Positions 36,701 through 50,300 of a stretch of 64,000 nt of DNA are shown here, one piece after another; positions within the stretch are counted from its first letter, which is position 1, and the number at the start of each line of letters is the position of its first letter. Under the pieces are notes generated by a model. That model saw only the letters and a list, made by a program, of their open reading frames with translations. It searched no databases and had not been told where the DNA came from. Source of the DNA: Symsagittifera roscoffensis (lineage: Eukaryota > Xenacoelomorpha > Acoela > Convolutidae); NCBI RefSeq assembly GCF_963678635.1, contig NC_087067.1:8231716-8295715 (forward strand), written 5' to 3'. The translations under genes and the position numbers were made by a program.

Positions 36701-39700
36701 CAGCGGAACATAGGGCCGAAAGATTGCAACTATCTGTGCAAGTAACAAATTTGCTCTTTCTTTAACTTCTAAAGCAGGTGTCAGTTCAGAACTTTAATAA
36801 TTGAAAACCGAGTTTCCTCAGTTTCGGGTTTTTTAAAGTCTTTCCCAAGACTGTGCGTTAGGTGATTGTACAACAATTTTGGCTTGAGCAACAAGGATGT
36901 TTTTTTAATATTTTTTCAAGAAAGGATATCATTCATTGGGTGATTGGTTTGCGATCTATCAGTCTTCGAACCTCACCCGTACATAAGGTATGACTCCTTG
37001 GTTTTGATCCTAGAGGTATTAGTCGACAGGCGTTGTAAGATATCAGATTTTCTTTGGGGACAAATTCAACCGCAATTCGACAACACACAATCCAAAAAGA
37101 ACACGGAAGAATTGAGAGGCAGTAAAGATTCATTAAATTTTGTGCAGCAAATTTTTTTGTTTCTGAAATTTAGGGTTTTTTAGGGAGAGCTACCCAAAGG
37201 GAAGCATCTAACTGTTTTCTGTTACAAAATAAACCAAAAAAGAGCAGCGGAAAATGTTGTTGCTTTCTTTAAATTTTCAAATCATTTTTTTTCTTTTTCT
37301 CATTTTGTTTGTTTTGGTTGTCTATTTTACTTGCAGGAAGAGCTCGTCGATTGAATCACGGTTCCACAAGTTTATATTTGAGATGTTTAATTCTAAGAGC
37401 TTCTGTTTTTGGTTTCAGTTTTGGTTTTCGGCAGCAGACCTTAGGGCCGAAAGATTGCAACTATCTTTGCAATTATCAAATTTGCTCTTTCCTTAACTTC
37501 TAAAGCAGGTTTGAGTTCAGAACTTTTTTAATTGATAGCCGAGTTTTGTCAGTTTCGGGTTTTTTTAAAGTCTTTCCCAAGGCTGTGCGTTACATTATTG
37601 ATAAAACACTTGTGGCTTGAGCAACAATGATTTTTTTCATAATTTTTAAGAAAGGATGTCAAGCATTGGATGATAGTTTTGCTTATCATCAGTCGTTCCA
37701 CCTCACCCGTACGTGTAGTTCTTACTACTTGGTTCTCATTCTAGAAGTAATATTCAACAGGGATTGTAAGATCTCAGATTTTCATTGTGGGAAACTTTAA
37801 TTGCAAATGTCAGAAAAATTTGGATAGTGGTTTGTAAATATCAGCGGATGGTTGGCTGAAATGAAACAAAAGCAATCTCATTTCGACAACACACAATCCA
37901 AAGAGAACACGGAAGAGTGGAGCGGCAGTAAGTCTTAATTTCAGTTTGTGCAGCATTTTTTTTTGTTTCCGAAATTTAGGGTTTTTTAAAGGAGAACTTC
38001 CCAAAAGCAAGCATTAAATTGTTTTCTGCTACAAAATAAACCGAAAAGAGCAGCGGAAAAAAGTTTTGCTTTCGTTTAATTTTCAAATTAGTTCTCTTTT
38101 TTTCTGCTTCGATTATCTGTGTTTTAATTGTCTATTTTATTTGCATGAAGAGCTAGTCAATTGAACTTTGTTTTCACAAATTTAATTTTTAGGTATTTTT
38201 TTCTTGGAATTAATGTTTCTGGTTTTTGTCAGCAGAACATAGGGCCGAAAGATTGCAACTATCTTTGCAAGTAACAAATTTGCTCTTTCCTTAACTTCTA
38301 AAGCAGGTGTCAGTTCAGAGCTTTAATAATTGAAAACCGAGTTTCGTCAGTTTCGAGTTTTTTAAATTCTTTCCCAAGTCTGTGCGTTAGGTTATTGTAC
38401 AACAATTTTGGCTTGAGCAACAATGATTTTTTATAATTTTTTAAAGAAAGAACTTCATGAATTGGGTGATGGTTTTGTTTATCATCAGTCTTTCAACCTC
38501 ACACGTACGTGTAGGTCTGACTATTTGGTTTTCATTCTATAAGTATTACTCGACAGGGTTTTTAAGATCTCAGATTTTCATTGTGGTAAACTTTAATGGC
38601 AAATGTCAGAAAAATTTGGATAGTGTTTTGTAGAAATCAGCGAATGACAGCTTGAAATGAAAAAAAAGCAGTCTCAATTCGACAACACCCAACCCAAAGG
38701 GAACACGGTGGAGTGGAGCGGCAGTAAGTCTTATTTTAATTTTGTGCAGCAGTTTTTTTTTTGTTTCCAAAATTTAGGGTTTTTTAAAGGAGAACTTCCC
38801 AAAAGCAAGCATTAAATTGTTTTCTGTTACAAAATAAACCGAAAAGAGCAGCGGAAAAAAGTTTTGCTTTCATTTAATTTTCAAACTAGTTCTCTTTTTC
38901 TCTGCTTTGCATTTTCTTTGTTTTAATTGTCTATTTCATTTGCATGAAGAGCTAGTCAATTGAACTTTGTTTTCACAAATTTATTTTTTAGGTATTTTAT
39001 TCTTGGAATTAATGTTTCTGGTTTTTGTCAGCGGAACATAGGGCCGAAAGATTGCAACTATCTTTGCAAGTAACAAATTTGCTCTTTCTTTAACTTCTAA
39101 AGCAGGTGTCAGTTCAGAACTTTAATAATTGAAAACCGAGTTTCCTCAGTTTCGGGTTTTTTAAAGTCTTTCCCAAGTCTGTGCGTTAGGTGATTGCACA
39201 ACAATTTTGGCTTGAGCAACAATGATTTTTTATAATTTTTAAAGAAAGAACTTCATGAATTGGGTGATGGTTTTGTTTATCATCAGTCTTTCAACCTCAC
39301 ACGTACGTGTAGGTCTGACTATTTGGTTTTCATTCTATAAGTATTACTCAACAGGGTTTTTAAGATCTCGGATTTTCATTGTGGTAAACTTTAATTGCAA
39401 ATGTCAGAAAAATTTGGACAGCGTTTTGTAGAAATCAGCGAATGATAGGTTGAAATGAAAAACAGCAGTCTCAATTCGACAAAACACAACCCAAAGGGAA
39501 CAAGGTGGAGTGGAGCGGCAGTAAGTCTTAATTTAATTTTGTGCAGCAGTTTTTTTGTTTCCGAAATTTAGGGTTTTTTAAAGGAGAACTTCCCAAAAGC
39601 AAGCATTAAATTGTTTTCTTTTACAAAATATACCGAAAAGAGCAGCGGAAAAAAGTTTTGCTTTCATTCAACTTTCAAACTAGTTCTCTTTTTTTTCTGC

Positions 39701-41441
39701 TTCGCATTTTCTTTGTTTTAATTGTCTATTTCATTTGCATGAAGAGCTAGTCAATTGAACCTTGTTTTCACAAGTCTATTTTTTGGCATTTTAATCTTGG
39801 AATTATTGTTTCTGGTTTTCGGCAGCAGAACTTATGGCCGAAAGATTGCAACTATCTTTGCAACTATCAAATTTGCTCTTTCCTTAACTTCTAAAGCAGG
39901 TGTCAGTTCAGAACTTTAATAATTGAAAACCGAGTTTCATCAGTTTCGGATTTTTTTAAATTTCTTTCCCAAGTCTGTGCGTTAGGTAATTGTACAACGA
40001 TTTTGGCTTGAGCAACAATGATTTTTTATAATTTTTTAAAGAAAGAACTTCATGAATTGGGTGATGGTTTTGTTTATCATCAGTCTTTCAACCTCACACT
40101 TACGTGTAGGTCTGACTATTTGGTTTTCATTCTATAAGTATTACTCGACAGGGTTTTTAAGATCTCAGATTTTCATTGTGGTAAACTTTAATTGCAAATG
40201 TCAGAAAAATTTGGATCGTGTTTTGTAGAAATCAGCGAATGACAGGTTGAAATGAAAAAAAAGCAGTCTCAATTCGACAACACACAACCCAAGGAGAACA
40301 CGGAAGAGTGGAAGTGCAGTAAGTCTTTATTTATTTTCGTCCTGTAGTTTTTTTGTTTCAAAAATTCAGGGTTTTTTCAAAAGTGATCCCCAAAGGAAGC
40401 ATCAATTTGTTTTCTCTTACAAAATAAACCAAAAAAAGCGGCGGAAAAACTTTTTGCTTTCATTTAATTTTCAAATATATTTTTTTTCTGCCTCGCAATT
40501 TCTTTGTTTTAATTTTCTGTTTTACTTGCATGAAGAGCTGGTCGATTGAAATTTGGTTCCACAAGTTTAATTTTTATAGGTTTAATTCTTGGTAGAATTG
40601 TTTTTGGTTTTTGTCAGCAGAATATAGGGCCGAAATATTGCAACTATCTTTGTAATAATCAACTTTGCTCTTTCCTTATTTTTCAAAACAAATGTGAGTT
40701 CAGTACATCAAAAAATGAAATCCGAGTTTCGTCGGTTTCGAGTTTTTTAAAGTCCGAAACCGAAGTCTCAAGGCTGTGCGTTACGTTCTCGATACAACAT
40801 TTTTGGCTTGAGCAACAATGGTTTTTTTCATATTTTTTCAAGAAACGATAGCATGCATTGGGTGATGGTTTTAAGTTCTATCAATCTTTGATCCTCACCC
40901 GTACGTAAGGTATGACTCCCTGGTTTTCATCCTAGAGGTATTAGTCGAAAGGGGTTGTAAGATGTCAGATTAGATTTTCATTGTGGAAAGTTTCGATTGC
41001 AAATGTCACAAAAAAATTGGATAGTGTTTCGTAAAAATAAATGTATGACTGGTTGAAATGAAACAGTATCATTCTCGTTTCGACAACACACAATCCATAG
41101 AGAACATGGAGGAGTGGAAGGGCAGTAAGTTTTCATTTTTTTGTGCTGTAGTTTTTTTTTTGTTTCCGAAATTTAGGGATTTTTAAGGAGTGCTCCGCAA
41201 AGGGAAGCATCTAACTGTTTTCTGTTACAAAGTACACCAAAAAGAGCAGACGAAAATTTTTTTTTTGTTTTCCCTAAATTTTCAACCAAATTCTTTTTTT
41301 TTCTTTTTCTCATTTTCTTTGTTTTTCTTGTCTCTTTTATTTGCATGAAGAGCTCCTCGATTGAACCTTAGTTCCACAAGTTTAAATTTGAGATGTTTAA
41401 TTCTAAGAGCTTTTGTTTTGGTTTTCGTTTTTATTCACCTA
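33751..41441 (+). repeat. Satellite array 2: ten units
   Basis: Copy of array 1. The ctgtgcgtta markers fall at 33798, 34589, 35320, 36053, 36851, 37583, 38380, 39179, 39975 and 40774, each 9411 bp from its partner. The last unit ends directly against the LINE-2 5' edge at 41442. Confidence 0.92.
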
Positions 41442-42985
41442 TAAGTCATCTTAACTTGTTCTATGTCAGCTGTTTCTGCCTCATTGTAAACTAAGTTGTC
41501 ACCTATGGTCTGTGACTACTCGAAGATTTTAGAATAATCTGTATTTTGTATGTTTTGGAAAGATCAAAACCTACCATTCTCAAAACGAGATTGAAGAGGC
41601 AGCGATTCTTTTCGATTATATGAATTTTTACCCTTAAGACTGAGTGGTAACAGAAATCAGCTCATGTTCTTTATTTCATCCATTTGTTGATAGGCTTCAG
41701 CAGTAATTGCAAGAAAAAATTGTTTATTTTGTGGACTTTCTGTGAAAATTGAGCAGGTTTTCTGATGCGATGCTCTGGCTATTTCAAAATACCTTTGTTA
41801 AGTCGGCTTGAAATTTGTAACAGTCGCCTACTTAAGTCACATAAGAGGTTAAAGAAAAATAGGCCCCATGACCATTGGCCCTATAACCATTGTGTTTTTC
41901 TAGTGTTTTTCTACCTCAAGCGGTCGGAGCCAATTCGGTTCACTTGCGACATGAGACTAAAACCCTTGTTACAGCTTAAAGGCCACTATCAAAATACCCC
42001 CCCCCCTAGAGAATAAGAACGCCCTATACTTAGGTCTCGAAAAACCTAAAGTTCACGAACGCCGTTAAAAACAGGGTCGGAACCTTTTGTATAGTTTTCT
42101 TTATTAGACTGTGGACCTTTGACAATTTCAGATGGATCAAGCTAAAAACTCTCCCTAACTCAACATAACAGTATAAAACAAACTCAAGAAAAATAATTTT
42201 GGTACTCACATACCGACACAACCTCCCGAATCGAGCAACTAAACTATAGAGCAACTCTAGAATTGATGGGTAATTAAGTTTAACTCGAGAAGTTTGTTAT
42301 GAATTAGTTTTAGCTCAAGAAATAAGTTTTGTGTCTGGACCATTGGGAGGCTTTGGTTGTCCACCTTTCCACCGAAGGTTCACTCTGGTCCACTTGAATT
42401 TACTCTCTTTTCACTTGCGATTAATTTCTGTCCCCTGCCACGAAGAAGACACCTCTACTCTCGTGCGAGTTATGTATCGGAAATTGCGAATAGTAATTTC
42501 CCGCTGCTATTTTTGACTACTTCCCGCTATTGTAGTTCGAATCTTCTGATCTTATTTTTCTGATTTTTCAGTTAACACGAGAAACTTGAGCATGACATGC
42601 TCAATTCGAATTTTTGAAAAATTGAATTTCACCCCAAAATCAAGACTAAACTTTTTTCTCAAGGTCAAATTTCCAAATATGACCGACTGGCACAATTTTA
42701 TACTTGGTCCTTGAAACGCTTTCAGTGCTTCTTCCTGTCTGATTTCTTACAAGATGATCTGATACTCGGAATTCATCATCATGTTAATTGTTGTGATAAA
42801 AATCAGCCTAGTTGTTGTGATAAATTTATTTAATGGATGTCCTTTTCCTTTGTTCAAACCGTGTGTTTTCAGATGATTTGAGCTAGAGGCATGAACGTTT
42901 GATTAATTAAATTTACCAATACGATAACTTGTCCAAAGTCCCCCCGCCTCTAGCTTGGGGCGGGTGAAGATTTATCCCTCAATCT

Positions 42986-43369
42986 ATGGTAATTGTTATC
43001 GGAGCTTCATCATTAGATCGAGCAATCAAAGTTGCGAAACACCCCATTCAAAAACGACCCGCAGGAAAGTATTTTACTAACAGTGGTGTAGGATTCCACC
43101 CGAACAACAGAAACCCCTTGCAGACTCTGCAGAAGCTGCTTGTACGAGGATCACTGAGTAATTAGAGCAATCTTGTCATCTGGCACGACGTTATTAGTAC
43201 TATCATCAATGTTCATCATAGCAACTACGAGGAACCGTGCGCAGCTGAAAAACTGCTCGAAATCATCGAGCCATTCAAACATCGAATCAGTGCAGTTTTG
43301 TACGCCCGTCGAAGAAGAATTACAGGGATTTTTGACCGACTACTAGAGTTAAGAACCGCGAACACTTGA
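42986..43369 (+). pseudogene. LINE-2 conserved ORF (127 codons) with one internal TAG
   Basis: Reads MVIVIGASSLDRAIKVAKHP to a TGA at 43367, with TAG at 43163-43165 (codon 60), exactly as in LINE-1 at 19392-19775. No insertion or deletion separates the two. Substitutions include PL to SL before the stop and NFLE to KLLE. Possible SGNH/esterase-like ORF1 domain; see the LINE-1 entry for the basis and doubts. Confidence 0.5.
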
Positions 43370-43729
43370 TATCAAAAAGGTAGAATAAATGAAGTTTAGT
43401 ACTAAACGAGATACAAAAAGCGCATCCCTCTTCTGTACTGGAACTACAACTCCTGCGGACTGTTTAACGAAACAACCGAAATCTTCGTAAACTAGTCTTG
43501 AAGAAAAGGTCGGAAAACAGAAAATGAAAATCAGAAAGGAAACCAAAGAACAAGAAGCAGTAAAATACCCAGGGAAAATCTATCGCTTTTTTTAAAACTT
43601 GCTCTGTAGCTTTTGAGGTTTAATTATCTTGGAGTGGCGGAAGGCTGATAGAACTGTATTGGTTAAATTGGTTAAGAGAACTCATTTATTTCTTGTTTTT
43701 TTAGCTTCTGAGTCTTAAAAGAGATAAGA

Positions 43730-44167
43730 AGCTGAAGAACACCGAAGAAAAAAGAACATTGTGATCTACAAAGCCAAGGAAAGTGCAGCTACTGACAGTG
43801 AATCAAGAAAAAAAAAGATGACAAAATAAAGGAAAACTTTTTATCAAGTATTGACATGGAATATAAACAAATTATGAAAACGATCCGACTCGGTCGGAAA
43901 ACCGATGAGGATATAAACAGACCATTGCTGATTTCCTTCAATACTGAACAAGATGTTATTGAAATAAAACGAAAGTTGCCAAAGTTGAAAGAAGCCACTG
44001 CAAAAATTAGAAATCTCATTATTAGCCCGGATTGGAGCCTGAATGAAAAAGAAGAAGTGGTAAACCTAGTAAAAAATTTGAACGATCAGGAAGAAGAAAA
44101 CTATGTGTATCTGAATCGAAGAACTCAGATACTAAAATTAAAGAAGAAAGCAAGACCAGAAAATTAA
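43730..44167 (+). pseudogene. LINE-2 ORF1 RRM-like segment
   Basis: Carries NIVIYKAKESAATD near 43755 and then, after a one-base change in a nine-A run (43808-43816), a long open frame 43856-44167 with TIRLGRKTDEDINRPLLISF near 43880 and a Lys-rich tail. It retains the stretch around MKTIRLG that is damaged in LINE-1, so the two copies are broken at different points here. Likely RNA-binding part of the LINE RNP. Confidence 0.6.
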
Positions 44168-44950
44168 ATTTCTGGTACACAATTATTGACACTCTAACAC
44201 AAACCAAACATCAGGAATTGATGAAAGTTATTGAAGATAAAAAGAGCCAACCAGATTCATTTGCTCTTGTAGAAGCAAAACAAAAAATAACAAAACCGAG
44301 CAGAATTTAGCTTGGTACAAAATTAACAACTATAACATTGAGTCAATCAACATGCATCCGGGTGACTGCAGGCGCGGAATTTTAATTTTCGTAAGCAAAG
44401 ACATAGACTACTGCATTAGACAAAACCCAAACGAGTAATGATGATATGTGAATTGCTATTGATCGGAAATTTGTCCGCTGGGCAGTTGTCTACCGCAGCC
44501 CAAATTCACCAGAAATGAAAAACGAGCGCCTTTTGTTAATCAATCAACGAACTATGCGAAAAATATGTGAAGGATTATACTGTAATCTTGGGCGACACAA
44601 ACTTTCCATCAATCAACTGGGATGATTGCAGTACAACCAAGGACAAGGAGAGCAAAAAATTCAAATTTCTAGAAGCAGTTAGGGATGCATTTCTAACCCA
44701 ACGCATCGATGAACCTACTCGCATTACCTCACTGCGATAAACCATTGCCGGCGATAAACCATCACTACTAGATATAATTTTAACTGATGCCGGTCTAAGC
44801 GACCTAAACACCAATATCCAACCACCTCTGGGACAGAGCGACCACGTTCCCATAGAAGTGGAGTTATCCGCGTACCGCACAATAAGTAAGACCGTGATTA
44901 GATACAACTTCACTAAAGGAGACTACGATCTAATGAGAGATGAAGTAAAA
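44168..44950 (+). pseudogene. LINE-2 endonuclease domain, broken
   Basis: Order and motifs as in LINE-1: GILIFVSKDIDYC (about 44379), WAVVYRSPNSPEM (about 44477), ILGDTNFPSINWDD (about 44585), SLLDIILTD and the SDH block (about 44840). It carries a short insertion relative to LINE-1 near 44728-44746 and a TAG near 44308, and ends at the TGA shared with LINE-1. Nonfunctional. Confidence 0.78.
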
Positions 44951-44954
44951 AGGT

Positions 44955-46970
44955 TTGTCGTTTCTTCACCCTGAAGACAAGGTTGAAAAAGATTGGACGG
45001 ATTTGCGCGAACTCCTGACTGAACTAAAAAAAAATGTATTAATAACTAGGCTCAACCCAGAGTGTAGAAACAATTTACTGTTCACCAATACCACTCAACA
45101 GGCAATCAGAGCAACAAAAAAATACAGGAAAAAAAATTTCTGCAATAGAACAACAGTAAACTTTGACAACTATAAAGAAAGAAGAAATGCCGTTAAGAGA
45201 TCTTTACGTAATGATCAAAGGGCAAAGGAAAGTGAAATAGCTAAAGATGTAAAAATGAAACCAAAAAAGTTCTGGAGCTCTGTGAGACAGAAAACCCTGT
45301 TACAAAATGCAATACAAGCTTTAGTGCATGATGATGGATCTTTAACGACCAATGAGATCGAAAAAGTTGAAGTTTGGTCAAAGTTTTTCATCAGTCTTCA
45401 CACGCGAACCACCAGGAGAATGGAAGATTCCGGAATTGGATATCAACACCCATCCAAAAAAGGACTTAGAAATATCAGAGCAATTGGTGAAAGAGCATCT
45501 AGACTCACTCAATACATCGAAATATCCAGGGCCCGACAAAATTCACCCGGAACTTCTGTTTGAATTGAGAGATTTCCTGACTCAATTTCTAACAAAAATT
45601 TTAAACAAATCTTGGGACGAAACGAAGCTAACTGAAGACTGAAAACTTGCTCACATCGCCTCTATCTTTAAAAAAGGAAAAAAGTTGTTAGCTGACAACT
45701 ATCGTCCAGTCAGCGTAACATCAATAATTTGCAAAAATATTTAAGAAAATAATTAGAGCCCATTCAATGGAACATCTAAAAAAATTGAAATCCTTGTAAA
45801 TGAACAGTTTGGTGTCCTGCCCAGTAGATCATCACAATTACAACTACTGAGAGTGCTGGATGATTTCACAAAAATAATAGATAGTAGCCGAGAAACGGTT
45901 ATCTACTTGGATTTCAAGAATGCGTTCGACTCGGTTCAGCTCAAAAAACCGATAGGAATTGTCAAACCTTATGGAAAAAAAAGGAAAAACACTGGGCTGG
46001 AACAACCAGTTTTTATTAACAAGACGACAAAGAGTAGTGATAAACTACAGTAGATCTGAATGGAAATATGTTCTGAATGGGACCTGTTTTGTTTGTAATA
46101 CATATTAATTCAATGCCAAACACAGTCAAATCAAAATTGTACATATTTGCAGACAATGCAAAACTATACAGAGAAATTACCAGTAACAAAAACGCCGAGT
46201 TGCTGCAAGAAGATCTAAAAAAACTGGAAGAATGGTCAAATAAGTCTTTTACATTTCAAGGAAGATAAATGTGTACATATGATAATCTCAAATGGAAGAT
46301 CAAATGGTGAAATAAAAACATATGAATTTTACGATAAACAGCCTGAAACAATAGGAGAAGGAAAAAACTTTGGAGTGATCATTGATAGTAAGCTCTACTT
46401 TGATTCTCATATCTTTGCAAAAGTTGAAAAGGCAATTTCTATCAAGGCAGTTTTTAAGAAAACATTCCCTAAAATGACTATACCTGTGTTTTTAATATTT
46501 ATAAAGACCTCATAAGGCCTCAATTGGAGTTCTGTAACCAAGCCTGGTACCCGCGATTAAAGAAGAACACAAGATTAATCGAAAATGTGCAAGGACGAGG
46601 GACACGAATGGTACAAGGGCTGCAGACACTATGCTAAAATGAAAGGTTAAAGAACTTAGAACTACCCACTTAAAAAACGCAAAAGGCGAGGAACAATGAT
46701 CGAAATCTTCAAAATAGGTTACAACCGTTATGACCCAAAAGCTACGAAAGACATGTTCGAATTAAATATTCGTGACACAAGGACAAATGACAAGAAAGTG
46801 ATAACGAAGAAGGCCAACTTCGAAATGCGGAATTTTTTTTTACCATTAGATCAGCTACAGATTGAAACATGTTGTCAGGAGAAGTAATTGACTCGAAGAG
46901 CTTGTATGCTTTCAAGAAAAACCTGGACAAATATTGGAAGAAAAGCGGAATTAACAGTGAGACGAATTAA
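44955..46970 (+). pseudogene. LINE-2 reverse transcriptase, broken, catalytic Asp lost
   Basis: The pre-RT and fingers region is better preserved than in LINE-1: 44955-45563 is open for 202 codons (EDKVEKDWTDLRELL, KPKKFWSSVRQK), then a frame change leads to SKYPGPDKIHPELLFEL (about 45520). Motif A reads YLDFKNAFDSVQ (about 45905). The catalytic box is FADN at 46146-46157 instead of FADD, removing a metal-binding aspartate. GPVLFVIHINSMPN follows directly on a truncated LNG, so the PQG block is missing as in LINE-1. The C-terminal block is frameshifted. Inactive. Confidence 0.87.
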
Positions 46971-47350
46971 TCGAATAGGAGTACATCATGAGATGATCGA
47001 TAGAGGCGACAAAATGCCTAAAAGATCAGAAAAAAAATATGAATTGAACGCTTAACTGATGTTATAGCCAAAAAAGATTGTGTTGTTCAAAATTGTTCAA
47101 GAATTTTGCAATCAAGATTTTTTCAAATAACCGCAAAAACTCCTCCAGGTTCATTTTTTGAATGAGTTTTGGTTTCTTTAGCGGTATGATCGATTATTTT
47201 TTTGTTTCAATTACTAGAGGGTTCTTTTTTGTCGCTCTTTCCGTCGATCTCAAGAATGCAGTAAGAGAAAGTTTGCTTTACTGATGAGCCAGGTGCTTCC
47301 AGGTTTTGCAAGGCAACTTTTCTCTAGGGAGAGTTTCAGGCGTTTTTCGC
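46971..47350 (+). other. LINE-2 3' tail
   Basis: Matches 23956-24340 with substitutions and leads into array 3 in the same way LINE-1 leads into array 1. Confidence 0.6.
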
Positions 47351-50300
47351 GTCTATGAACAAAGTTCCGTCGGTTTCGGTTTTTTTAAGTCTGTCCCGAG
47401 GCTGTGCGTTACGTAATTGATACATTGTTGGCTTGAAAATATTGAATTTTTTTGTTAGTTTTTAAGAAAGGATAACATGCATTGGGTGATTGTTTTGCGA
47501 ATTATCAGTCTTCCAACCTCACTCGTACGTTTAGGTCTGACGCCTTGGTTTTCATCCTGAAGGTATTAGTCGACAGGGATTTTAAGATGCCATATTTCAA
47601 TGGGGAAACTTTAATTGCCAATGTCAGAAAGATTTGGATAGTGTTTTGTAGAAATCAGCGGATGATTGGTTGAAATGAGACAAAATCAATCTCAATTCGT
47701 CAACACACAATCCAAAGAGAACACGGAAAAGTGGAGCGACAGTAAGTCTTCATTCAATATTGTGCTGCAGTTTTTGTGTTTCCAAAGTTTGAAGGTTTTT
47801 TGAGGAGTGCTACCCAATAAGAAGAATCCAACTGTTTTCTGTTTTAAAATAAACCAAAAAAGGCAGCGGAAAATTTTTTTGCTTTCATTAAAATTTTCAA
47901 ATCAATTCTCTTTCTTTTTCTCATTTTCTTTGTTTTGGTTGTCTATTTTACTTGCATGAAGAGCTCGTCGGTTGAACCTTGGTTCCACAAGTTTAAATTT
48001 GAGATGTTTATTTCTAAGAGCTTTTGTTTTTGTTTTCAGTTTTGGTTTTCGGCAGCAGAACTTAGGGCCGAAAGATTGCAACTATCTTTGCAATTATCAA
48101 TTTTGCTCTTTCCTTAACTTCTAAGGTAGTTGTGAGATCAGAACTTTATTAATTGATTAACAAGTTTTGTCAGTTTTGGGTTTTTTGAAGTTTTTCCCAA
48201 GGCTGTGCGTTACGTAATTGATAAAACACTTTTGGCTTGAGCAAAAATGATTTATTTTTCATATTTTTCAAGAAAGGATATGATGCATTGGGGGATGGTT
48301 TTGCGATCTATCAGTCTTGAACCTCACCCGTACGTAAGGTAAGACCCTTTGGTTTTCATCCTAGAGGTATAAGTCGACAGGGATTGTAAAATGTCAGATT
48401 TTCATTGGGGAAATATTCGATTGCAAATTTCACAAAAAAAATTGATGAGTATTTTGTAGAAATAAGTTGATGATTGGTTGAAATGAAAAAAAATTGGTCT
48501 CAATTCGACAACACACAAACCAAAGGGAACACGGAAGAGTGGAGATGCAGTAAATCCTAATTTAATTTTGTGCTGCACTTTTTTTGTTTCCGCAGTTTAG
48601 GGTTTTTTAAGGAGAGCTCCCCAAAGGGAAGCATCTAATTGTTTTCTGTTACAAAGTAAACCAAAAAGAGCAGACGAAATTTTTTTTGCTGTCCTTAAAT
48701 TTTCAACCAAATTCTTTTTTTCTTTTTCTCATTTTCTTTGTTTTGGTTGTCTCTTTTACTTGCATGAAGAGCTCGTCGATTGAACTTTGGCTCCACAAGT
48801 TTATATTTGAGATGTTTAATTCTAAGAGCTTTTGTTTTTGTTTTCAGTTTTGGTTTTCGGCAGCAGAACTTAGGGCCGAAAGATTGCAACTATTTTTGCA
48901 ATTATTAGTTTTGCTCTTTCACGAACTTCTTAAGCAGGTTTGAGTTCAGAACTTTTTTAATTGATAGCCGAGTTTTGTCAGTTTCGGGTTTTTTTAAAGT
49001 CTTTCCCAAGGCTGTGCGTTACATTATTGATAAAACACTTGTGGCTTGAGCAACAATGTTTTTTTTTCATAATTTTTTAAGAAAGGATGTCAAGCATTGG
49101 GTGATGCTTTTACTTATCATCAGTCTTCCCACGTGTAGGTCTTACTACTTGGTTCTCATTCTAGAAGTAATATTCAACAAGGATTGTAAGATCTCAGATT
49201 TTCATTGTGGGAAACTTTAATTGCAAATGTCAGAAAAATTTGGATAGTGGTTTGTAAATATCAGCGGATGGTTGGCTGAAATGAATCAAAAGCAATCTCA
49301 TTTCGACAACACACAATCCAAAGAGAACACGGAAGAGTGGAGCGGCAGTAGGTCTTAATTTAATTTTGTGCAGCAGTTTTTTTGTTTCCGAAATTTAGGG
49401 TTTTTTAAAGGAGAACTCCCCAAAAGCCAGCATTAAATTGTTTTCTGTTACAAAATAAACCAAAAAGAGCAGCGGAAAAAAGTTTTGCTTTCATTTAATT
49501 TTCAAATTAGTTCTCTTTTTTTCTGCTTCGATTTTTCTGTGTTTTAATTGTCTATTTTATTTGCATGAAGAGCTAGTCAATTGAACTTTGTTTTGACAAG
49601 TTTAATTTTCAGGTATTTTATTCTTGGAATTAATGTTTCTGGTTTTTGTCAGCAGAACATAGGGCCAAAAGATTGCAACTATCTTGGTAGTTATCAGGTT
49701 TGCTCTTTCCTTAACTTCTAAAGCAGGTGCGAGTTCAGAATTTTAATAACTGAAAACCGAGTTGCGTTAGTTTCGGGTTTCTTAAAGTCTGTCCCAAGGC
49801 TGTGCGTTACGTATTCGATACAACAATTCTTGCTTGAGCAACAAGGATATTTTTTTCATATTTTTTTAAGAAAGGACATCATTCGTTGGGTGATGGGTTT
49901 GCGATCTATCAGTCTTCGAACCTCACCCGTACATAAGGTAGGACTCCTTGGTTTTCATCCTAGAGGTATTAGTTGACAGGGATTGTAAGATATCAGATTT
50001 TCATTGGGGACAAAATCAACCGCAATTCGACAACACACAATCCAAAAAGAACACGGAAGAGTGGAGAGGCAGTAAGTCTTCATTTAATCTTGTGCAGCAG
50101 TTTTTTTTTTCTTAAATTTAGGGTTTTTTAGAGAGAGCTCCCCAAAGGTAAGCATCTAACTGTTTTCTGTTACAAATTAAACCAAAAAGAGCAGCAGAAA
50201 ATTTTGTCGCTTTCTTTAAATTTTCAAATAAATTTCTTTTTTCTTTTTCTCATTTTGTTTGTTTTGGTTGTCTATTTTACTTCCAGGAAGAGCTTGTCGA

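Larger units (their letters stand above)
32448..41849. repeat. 9.4 kb tandem duplication, copy 2
   Basis: Counterpart of 23037-32438 at a constant offset of 9411 bp. The two copies are separated by nine bases (atttaaatg, 32439-32447) that belong to neither copy. Copy 2 continues at its right edge into the rest of LINE-2, so the right edge of copy 1 is the new breakpoint. Confidence 0.93.
41442..47350 (+). mobile_element. LINE-2: second copy of the same LINE, internally deleted
   Basis: Matches LINE-1 from its first base (taagtcatcttaac) through the 3' tail, with moderate substitution divergence. It lacks the counterpart of about 20123-20699 (tandem repeat 3 and the PHD-finger ORF); the junction is at 43711-43720. 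It shares with LINE-1 the TAG in the leader ORF, the frame break after the endonuclease and the loss of the PQG block in the RT. Confidence 0.85.
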
